Shown: one piece after another, positions 7,686 to 12,008 of the stretch
Numbering within the stretch: the first letter of the stretch is position 1
Layout: every line of letters starts with the position of its first letter
Source: RUG563 sp964423675
GTDB taxonomy: Bacteria > Bacillota > Clostridia > Christensenellales > Aristaeellaceae
Direction: 5' to 3'
Assembly (NCBI GenBank): GCA_964423675.1
Contig: CAYRFP010000056.1
Span: 1 to 12,008, forward strand
Length of the DNA stretch: 12,008 nt
The notes under the pieces: model-generated
Database searches by the model: none
The model's input: the letters and a program-made list of their open reading frames with translations, nothing else
Told to the model about the DNA's origin: nothing
Program-made: the position numbers and the translations under genes

Positions 7686-7812
7686 TTTGCTTTTGTTCGT
7701 TAAGCCCGCTTCGCAATCGCGCGAGGCGGTTTTTTTTGTGGAAATGTCAGCAGCTGAAAAGCGCTACATCTTCCGCCGCCATCCAGACGTGGGCGGCGCA
7801 AACAAAAGCAAA
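7686..7812 (+). repeat. Long-range inverted repeat enclosing several hairpins before metN
   Basis: TTTGCTTTTGTT (7686-7697) is the exact reverse complement of AACAAAAGCAAA (7801-7812), a 12-bp helix that would enclose the terminator hairpin and two further ones. The first is ATGT-C-AGC (7744-7751) with GCTACAT (7763-7769), 7 bp with a bulged C. The second is CGCCGCC (7774-7780) with GGCGGCG (7792-7798), 7 perfect bp and no U-tract. The left strand begins right after the leader peptide stop and the right strand ends 6 nt before the metN ribosome site. Whether it forms in RNA is untested. Confidence 0.45.
7706..7737 (+). terminator. Intrinsic terminator (attenuator) in the metNIQ leader
   Basis: CCGCTTCGC (7706-7714) pairs with GCGAGGCGG (7721-7729), a 9-bp stem with one G-U wobble and a 6-nt loop. 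Eight T residues (7730-7737) follow. It lies 22 nt after the leader peptide stop and ~90 nt before metN, with no promoter seen after it, so it must be read through for the transporter to be made. Confidence 0.88.
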
Positions 7813-7829
7813 ACCATTGAAAGGAATGC

Positions 7830-8855
7830 ATGCATTTGGCTTCTTCATCCTCTCCCCTAATCGAGGTGCGCGGGCTGCGCAAGGTTTACCCAGTGCCCGG
7901 CGGCGAAGTGGTCGCGCTGGACGGCATCAACCTTTCCATTGAAAAAGGCCAGATTTACGGCATCATCGGCATGAGCGGCGCTGGAAAATCCACGCTGATC
8001 CGCTGTATGAACCGGCTGGACACGCCCACTGAGGGCCAGATCTTCCTGGACGGGCAAAACATCCTGTCTATGAACGGCAAGCAGCTGATGCAGATGCGTC
8101 GAAAGGTGAGCATGATCTTCCAGCAGTTTAATCTGCTGATGCAGAAGACGGTGGCTCGGAACGTTCGCTATCCCTTGGAAATCGCAGGTGTACCTCGAAA
8201 AAAAGCGGACGAACGGGTAAAGGAATTGCTCAAAATCGTGGAACTGGAAGGAAAGGCAGACGCCTACCCCATTCAGTTGTCCGGCGGTCAGCGCCAGCGC
8301 GTTGCCATCGCCCGAGCTTTGGCCAGCGATCCGGAGGTGCTCCTGTGTGATGAAGCCACCAGCGCGCTGGATCCCATGACGACGCAGTCCATCCTCGCGC
8401 TGCTGCAGGACATTAACAAGCGCCTTGGCATCACCGTGGTGCTTATCACCCACGAAATGGCTGTGATCCGCCAGATTTGCACCCGGGTGGCCATTCTGGA
8501 TGGGGGCCGCATCGCCGAGGAAGGAACGGTGGACGATGTGTTCGTCCATACGCGCTCCGCAGCTGGACGGCGGCTGTTCGGCATCGTGCCTTCCAAGCAG
8601 GAGGAAACGATTCCCGAAAAGCCTGCATTGCGCATCGTGTTTGACGATGGCCGGGAAAACCAGCCCATCATTGCCGGCCTGGTACAAAAATGCGGCATAG
8701 CGGTGAACATCCTTTCGGCAGACGTGAAGCGTATCGGCGGAAAATCCTACGGTCAAATGCTCATCGAAATGCCTGAGGATGATGTCTCCCGCAAGAAAAT
8801 CATCCAGTTCCTCACTGATGAAGGCCTGACGGTAAAGGAGGTGTATCCCCAGTGA
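7830..8855 (+). CDS. metN: Methionine ABC transporter, ATP-binding protein MetN
   Basis: The 341-residue ATPase powers methionine uptake from the inner face of the membrane. It has Walker A GMSGAGKST (47-55), Q-loop IFQQFNLL, the ABC signature LSGGQRQRVAIARA (from 150), Walker B VLLCDEATSALD (D174, E175) and the H-loop LITHEM (H208). After residue ~265 comes the C-terminal NIL domain (ALRIVFDDGRENQPII ... VKEV), which in MetN binds methionine and inhibits transport when the cell has enough (trans-inhibition). The ATG at 7830 has GAAAGGA (7819-7825) rather close upstream. Another ATG at 7826 is out of frame. The length matches the family. It is the first gene after the attenuator, and metI overlaps its stop codon. 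Confidence 0.95.
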   Translation: MHLASSSSPLIEVRGLRKVYPVPGGEVVALDGINLSIEKGQIYGIIGMSGAGKSTLIRCMNRLDTPTEGQIFLDGQNILSMNGKQLMQMRRKVSMIFQQFNLLMQKTVARNVRYPLEIAGVPRKKADERVKELLKIVELEGKADAYPIQLSGGQRQRVAIARALASDPEVLLCDEATSALDPMTTQSILALLQDINKRLGITVVLITHEMAVIRQICTRVAILDGGRIAEEGTVDDVFVHTRSAAGRRLFGIVPSKQEETIPEKPALRIVFDDGRENQPIIAGLVQKCGIAVNILSADVKRIGGKSYGQMLIEMPEDDVSRKKIIQFLTDEGLTVKEVYPQ

Positions 8856-9502
8856 ATTGGAACGTTCTGTGGACTGCGCTGGGCGAAACACTGTATATGG
8901 CCATTCCGTCCACCCTTATTGCCTACCTCATCGGCCTTCCCCTGGGCGTGCTGCTGGTAATCACGCGTAAAGGCGGCGTAAAGCCTCTCCCTTCCTTTAA
9001 CGCCGTGCTGGGCGCGCTGGTTAACTTCCTGCGTTCAATCCCCTTCCTCATTCTTCTGGCCATGCTTTTCCCCGTCACCCGGGCGGTTATGGGCAAGGCA
9101 GTGGGCACCAGATCCATCATCTTCCCGTTGACTATCAGTGCCTTCCCCTATGTAGCCCGGATGGTTGAGGGCAGCTTCAACGAAGTGGATAACGGCATCC
9201 TGGAGGCCGCCCAATCCATGGGTTCTTCCACCCTCCAGATCATCCGCAAGGTGCTGATTCCCGAAGCCATGCCCTCTCTGGTAAACGGCTTTGCCATCTG
9301 CATGACCACAATCCTCTCCTATACCGCTATGGCCAGCGCGGCAGGCGGCGGCGGCCTGGGCTCTGTGGCGATTACCTATGGCCTGAACCTGCGCAAATAC
9401 GATATTATGTATGCCGCCAGTATCCTGCTGGTTATCCTGGTGCAATTGATCACGGTGCTGGGCACCTTCCTGACCCGGAAAATCGACCATCGTATCCGCT
9501 AA
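8852..9502 (+). CDS. metI: Methionine ABC transporter permease MetI
   Basis: The 216-residue inner-membrane protein has about five membrane segments (roughly 17-37, 50-80, 88-105, 147-175, 188-210). It carries the EAA loop that docks onto MetN, GILEAAQSMGSSTLQIIRKV (E118, A119, A120, G124), followed by LIPEAMPSLVNG. Two copies would form the methionine channel. Translation starts at GTG 8852-8854, which overlaps the metN TGA by 4 bases (GTGA). A very strong ribosome site AAAGGAGGTG (8834-8843) lies inside the end of metN, so the two are probably translated in step. The length is typical for MetI. Confidence 0.95.
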   Translation: MNWNVLWTALGETLYMAIPSTLIAYLIGLPLGVLLVITRKGGVKPLPSFNAVLGALVNFLRSIPFLILLAMLFPVTRAVMGKAVGTRSIIFPLTISAFPYVARMVEGSFNEVDNGILEAAQSMGSSTLQIIRKVLIPEAMPSLVNGFAICMTTILSYTAMASAAGGGGLGSVAITYGLNLRKYDIMYAASILLVILVQLITVLGTFLTRKIDHRIR

Positions 9503-9514
9503 TCCTCTCCCCAA

Positions 9515-9539
9515 TTTCTCCGGGCTTTTGCCCGAGAAA
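9515..9539 (+). promoter_or_regulatory. Hairpin between metI and metQ (mRNA stability element?)
   Basis: CGGGC (9521-9525) pairs with GCCCG (9530-9534) around TTTT. The stem extends past a bulged C (9520) by TTTCT (9515-9519) with AGAAA (9535-9539), about 10 bp in all. It is followed by A residues rather than T, so it is not a plus-strand terminator. A plausible role, inferred only, is protecting the metQ part of the message so that more binding protein is made than membrane components. Confidence 0.5.
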
Positions 9540-9574
9540 AATATAACACGACACGTATTAAAGGAGGCCCTTCC

Positions 9575-10390
9575 ATGAAAAAGTTTGCTGCGATTGTTCT
9601 GGCTCTGGTTCTGTCTCTGAGTTGTCTGTCCGCGCTGGCTGCGGAAAAAGTTTCCGTAATGGCAACGCCCAGCCCCCATGCCGAGATTCTGGAACTGATT
9701 CGCGAGGATCTGGCTGCTCTGGGCTATGATCTGGACCTGCTGGTTGTGACCGACTATGTTACCGAAAATCCTGCTACCGCCGGCGGCGATGTGGACGCGA
9801 ACTTCTTTCAGCATATCCCCTATCTGGCCGACTATAACGCTTCTGCTTCCGAAAGCGAACAGCTGGTTGGCGTGATCCCCACCCACTTTGAGCCCATGGG
9901 CCTGTATGCCGGCACCAAATCCAGCCTGGATGAAGTGGCTGAAGGCGATGAAATCGTTGTGCCCAACGACCCCACCAACATGACTCGCGCTTTCCTGCTG
10001 CTGGCTGATGCTGGCCTGATCGAACTGCCCGAAGGCACCACCCTGGAAAGCAAGGTCACCAAGGACGATGTAATCAATCCCAAGGGTCTGAAGTTCTTGG
10101 AAGCCAATGCAGAACTGGCTCCCGGTCTGCGCGGAGACGTGGCCTTTGCTGTCATCAATGGCAACAACGCCGCTCTGGCTGAACTGAACCCCAACACTGA
10201 CGCTGTTTACACCGAAACCAAGGACAGCTTGGCTGGCCAGTCTTATGTGAACCTGTTCGCTGTGAAGCCGGAAAATGAAAATGCCGACTTCGTCAAGGCG
10301 CTGGAACAGTGCGTGTATTCCCAGAAGGTGTATGATCTGATCGTAGAACGCGGCTTTGTCCCCTCTTTCCAGGTGCCTGCTGCGGAATAA
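9575..10390 (+). CDS. metQ: Methionine-binding protein MetQ (NlpA family)
   Basis: The 271-residue extracytoplasmic binding protein captures methionine (often also D-methionine) and hands it to MetI. After the export signal the mature part starts KVSVMATPSPHAEILE and continues with the family's VTDYVTENPATAGGDVDANFFQHIPYL, IVVPNDPTNMTRAFLLLADAGLI and VAFAVINGNNA. The signal peptide (MKKFAAIVLALVLSLSC) has a Cys at 17, but residues -3 to -1 are S-L-S, a poor match to the usual lipobox. An alternative is type I cleavage after ALA (residue 22). AAAGGAGG (9560-9567) lies 7 nt before the ATG. It ends the operon, followed by a terminator. The NlpA family can bind other ligands, but the metN-metI context makes methionine most likely. 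Confidence 0.93.
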   Translation: MKKFAAIVLALVLSLSCLSALAAEKVSVMATPSPHAEILELIREDLAALGYDLDLLVVTDYVTENPATAGGDVDANFFQHIPYLADYNASASESEQLVGVIPTHFEPMGLYAGTKSSLDEVAEGDEIVVPNDPTNMTRAFLLLADAGLIELPEGTTLESKVTKDDVINPKGLKFLEANAELAPGLRGDVAFAVINGNNAALAELNPNTDAVYTETKDSLAGQSYVNLFAVKPENENADFVKALEQCVYSQKVYDLIVERGFVPSFQVPAAE

Positions 10391-10411
10391 TTCTTTCGGT
10401 TCATTGAAAAA

Positions 10412-10442
10412 GGAATCAGCCTTTTCGGCTGATTCCTTTTTT
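10412..10442 (+). terminator. Intrinsic terminator of the metNIQ operon
   Basis: GGAATCAGCC (10412-10421) pairs perfectly with GGCTGATTCC (10427-10436) around TTTTC, followed by TTTTTT (10437-10442). AAAAA before the stem (10407-10411) can extend it and would supply a U-tract on the opposite strand. Confidence 0.95.
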
Positions 10443-10482
10443 CTTTCCGCAAATTGCTCTTTCCCTTCGGGCAAAAATCCTG

Positions 10483-10488
10483 TATAAT
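10483..10488 (+). promoter_or_regulatory. Probable -10 element for the CapA-family gene
   Basis: A perfect TATAAT lies 34 nt before the start codon, preceded by TG. The -35 region at the expected distance (TTTCCC at 10460-10465) matches only weakly. It sits directly after the metNIQ terminator, so this gene appears to have its own transcript. Confidence 0.6.
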
Positions 10489-10522
10489 GGATTCGATCCC
10501 CCGGATCGGAAAGGAGAATCTT

Positions 10523-11590
10523 ATGAAGAAAACGCTGCTTATCGCATTGATTCTGACGCTGCTTTGCGCTTCCTCCGCTGCGGAAACGCTGACACTTTCT
10601 TTCGTTGGCGATTGCAGTATCGGCGAAATGACCACAGCGGTGGGGCTGGATACCAGCTACACTAAAACGCTCCAGCGCTATGGCTATGACTGGCCTTTTT
10701 CTCTGGTTCGGGAATACCTGGAAGCGGATGATTTCACCTTTGCCAACAATGAGGTGGTATTTACCAACCGCACCAAGGCACAGGACAAAACCTTTAACCT
10801 GAAAGGCCCCGCCACCAATGCGCAGACCTATCTTTATTCCGGAATCGATGCGGTGAATACCGTAAATAACCATGCCATGGATTTCTTTAAGGGCGGCTAT
10901 AATGATACCATTCTGGCTCTGGATCAATACAGCATCCCCCATTTCGGAACCCTCTATCCCGGCACCCAGTATGAGCAGGATCAGCTGGGCGTTTATGAGG
11001 TCAAGGGCGTGACCATCGGCGCTATCGGCATCTCTTATCCCCAGGACAGCGATTTGAACAAAATTGCCTATCGCATTGGGCTGCTCCGCGCCATGGGATG
11101 CGATCTGGTGGTGGTTAGTCTGCATTGGGGGCGGGAAGAACAGACATCGCCTGAATCCTGGCAGTTTTCCTACGCCCGTCAGGTCATCCAAGCCGGAGCA
11201 GACGTGATCTGGGGTCATCACCCCCATATCCTGCAGCAGGTTCAGTTTTATCAGGGAAAGCCCATTTTCTATTCCACCGGCAATTTCACCTTCGGCTCCA
11301 TGAAATCCGTCGATCCGGATACAGGCATTTTTCAATTGCGCTATACCCTGACCGATGATGGCCCAATTCTTGAAAACTTTTCCGTCATCCCCTGCCGCAC
11401 GCAGGGAAAAGGTGATTATCGTCCCTATCCGTTGACCGATCCCGAAGAAAAAACAGCTATGCTGAAAAAGCTGATTTACAAGCGAGAAAGTAGCAGCATG
11501 GTCAATCTTCCTGCTTTCTTTGCCGAAACTGGATCGGTGGATATTGTAGACGGCCAGTTGGTGGAGCCCAGGGCTCTGGTTGAGGAATAA
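10523..11590 (+). CDS. Secreted CapA-family protein (PGA_cap metallophosphoesterase-like)
   Basis: The 355-residue protein matches the CapA fold of calcineurin-like phosphoesterases. It shows LSFVGDCSIG (G29, D30), FTFANNEVVF, VNTVNNHAMDF (N116, H117, D120), VVSLHWGREE (H201), IWGHHPHILQ (H232, H233, H235) and PIFYSTGNFTFGS. CapA is known from poly-gamma-glutamate capsule synthesis, but many homologues stand alone with unknown roles. No other capsule genes are seen here. The first ~20 residues are a signal peptide (MKKTLLIALILTLLCASSAA), probably cut near A20. Cys15 lacks a good lipobox. I chose the ATG at 10523 over the upstream in-frame ATG at 10454 because of AAAGGAG (10510-10516), the signal peptide and the -10 box at 10483. 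The C-terminus ends LVEPRALVEE, and a near copy of its last five codons follows the stop. Confidence 0.9.
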   Translation: MKKTLLIALILTLLCASSAAETLTLSFVGDCSIGEMTTAVGLDTSYTKTLQRYGYDWPFSLVREYLEADDFTFANNEVVFTNRTKAQDKTFNLKGPATNAQTYLYSGIDAVNTVNNHAMDFFKGGYNDTILALDQYSIPHFGTLYPGTQYEQDQLGVYEVKGVTIGAIGISYPQDSDLNKIAYRIGLLRAMGCDLVVVSLHWGREEQTSPESWQFSYARQVIQAGADVIWGHHPHILQQVQFYQGKPIFYSTGNFTFGSMKSVDPDTGIFQLRYTLTDDGPILENFSVIPCRTQGKGDYRPYPLTDPEEKTAMLKKLIYKRESSSMVNLPAFFAETGSVDIVDGQLVEPRALVEE

Positions 11591-11605
11591 TTGGTCGAAG
11601 AATAA
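11576..11605 (+). repeat. Tandem near-duplicate of the last five CapA codons
   Basis: CTG GTT GAG GAA TAA (11576-11590) is followed directly and in frame by TTG GTC GAA GAA TAA (11591-11605). Both read Leu-Val-Glu-Glu-stop. The three base differences are all synonymous. The second copy lies outside the gene, behind the first stop. Confidence 0.6.
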
Positions 11606-11607
11606 GA

Positions 11608-11799
11608 AAAAAACGTCCCCTTTGGAGCAGGTATACCTATGTCATTCCCGAATACACTTTCGGCTTTGAGTGTCAAAATGATATAGAGCTTTCTCACGAA
11701 CATACCGAGTGTGTCTGGCTGACCTATGAAGAAGCCAATCAAAGGTTGAAATGGGATTCAAATCGCACTGCACTGTATGAAATTACACAACGATTTTGA
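11608..11799 (+). pseudogene. 5'-truncated NUDIX hydrolase remnant
   Basis: The frame ending at TGA 11797-11799 encodes RYTYVIPEYTFGFEC, then ELSHEHTECVWLTYEEA and LKWDSNRTALYE. This matches the C-terminal half of NUDIX pyrophosphohydrolases of the dNTP-pyrophosphatase type, where SxEHTEYxWLxYEEA and KWDSNxxALxE are typical. The NUDIX box (GX5EX7REUXEEXGU), which should lie upstream, is absent, and there is no start codon or ribosome site in this frame. The intact part is ~60 residues, so the gene has lost its N-terminal half and cannot be active. GC content drops here. The left boundary is approximate. Family assignment is by recognition and not by alignment. Confidence 0.7.
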
Positions 11800-11962
11800 A
11801 ACCACTCGTGATGCAGCGTACCATATCTACAAATTAGTGGGCTTTAGAGAAATCAACACGGTTGACGGAAATGTTCAATTGGAAATAACGCGAGAGGAAT
11901 ATTTACAAGACAACCTTTGTTTGTTTCAAGAAGCGGATAAATCAGTTTGCCCACATTTATGA
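11777..11962 (+). pseudogene. Possible GNAT acetyltransferase C-terminal remnant
   Basis: This 61-residue frame begins inside the end of the NUDIX remnant. It contains RDAAYHIYKLVGFREI, which resembles the C-terminal motif of GNAT acetyltransferases (an alanine-rich helix, then IYxxxGFxxI), followed by an acidic tail with TREEYL. The acetyl-CoA-binding loop that should precede it is missing, and no ribosome site supports the ATG at 11777. The final residues (after ~QDNL) overlap another frame that looks like recombinase, so the gene end is probably also disrupted. The identification is tentative; it could be an unrelated small ORF. Confidence 0.4.
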
Positions 11963-12008
11963 GGACAATGTTTCCGGCAAGCTGGATGACGAGAAGTTCG
12001 CCATGATG
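11931..12008 (+). pseudogene. Serine site-specific recombinase fragment (continues past the window)
   Basis: The last 26 codons read KRINQFAHIYEDNVSGKLDD then EKFAMM. The pattern I-Y-E-x-x-V-S-G-K-L-x-D-E-x-F is characteristic of the C-terminal coiled-coil region of large serine recombinases found in conjugative and mobilisable transposons of Bacillota. The N-terminal resolvase domain and the middle domain are absent upstream, where other gene fragments lie instead, so this is the 5'-truncated end of a recombinase gene. The exact junction (about 11919-11940) is not clear. How much of the C-terminus remains lies beyond the window. Confidence 0.65.

Noticed and set aside
7563..7830. S-box (SAM) riboswitch or T-box in the metN leader.
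   Set aside because: I found no T-box core (AGGGTGGNACCGCG-like) and no SAM-I-like arrangement. Much of the short leader is taken up by the peptide ORF. A covariance search would be needed to exclude rarer SAM classes.
7826..7942. Alternative ATG at 7826 as the start of a gene before metN.
   Set aside because: Its frame gives a basic, Ala/Arg-rich product that runs out within the start of metN. The frame from 7830 carries all MetN motifs.
9035..11335. 766-codon open frame on the minus strand across metI, metQ and the CapA gene.
   Set aside because: It runs antisense to three clear genes, crosses the metQ terminator, has no ribosome site, and its product is a Gln/His/Gly-rich string without any recognisable domain. 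It is a by-product of codon bias in the plus-strand genes.

Overview
The window looks like chromosomal DNA from a low-to-mid-GC Bacillota, probably a gut-type Clostridia. This is inferred from strong AAGGAGG ribosome binding sites, near-consensus sigma-A promoters, tight gene packing, GTG/TTG starts, and a YceD gene in the arrangement typical of Firmicutes. I cannot name a species. Most of the window is ordinary core genome. The last ~400 bases are lower in GC (150 of 360 bases over 11641-12000 by hand count, against 35 of 60 in one sampled line of metQ) and hold gene fragments.

Layout. At the left edge a YceD/DUF177 gene runs leftward out of the window from a TTG start and its own promoter. 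Divergent from it is a three-gene rightward operon: an alanyl-tRNA editing protein (AlaX with DHHA1 domain), a cytosolic M28 aminopeptidase-like protein, and a tRNA-dihydrouridine synthase. It ends at a strong hairpin terminator that also serves a convergent gene. That convergent gene (about 970 codons, minus strand) is a large glycoside hydrolase that resembles GH106/alpha-L-rhamnosidase-type proteins. A 64-residue membrane-anchored protein of unknown function starts divergently from it.

The centre is a methionine ABC transporter operon, metN-metI-metQ. It starts from a perfect TTGACA-17-TATAAT promoter and has a ~260-nt leader. The leader encodes a 25-residue peptide with 4 Met and 5 Cys, followed by an intrinsic terminator and then by further inverted repeats up to the metN ribosome binding site. 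I see no S-box/SAM or T-box signature, so the sequence points to translation-coupled attenuation that senses sulfur amino acids. This is the most interesting part of the window. A hairpin without a U-tract separates metI from metQ, and a perfect terminator follows metQ.

The right end holds a secreted CapA-family protein. After its stop codon there is a near-duplicate of its last five codons, then a 5'-truncated NUDIX hydrolase remnant, a possible GNAT acetyltransferase remnant, and the beginning of a serine-recombinase C-terminal region that runs off the window. This looks like a decayed boundary of a mobile element.

How the genes work together: AlaX and Dus both act on tRNA (proofreading and base modification), and the M28 peptidase is co-transcribed with them. 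MetNIQ takes up methionine, with MetQ binding it, MetI forming the channel and MetN hydrolysing ATP under control of its NIL domain. The leader would tie uptake to Met/Cys supply.
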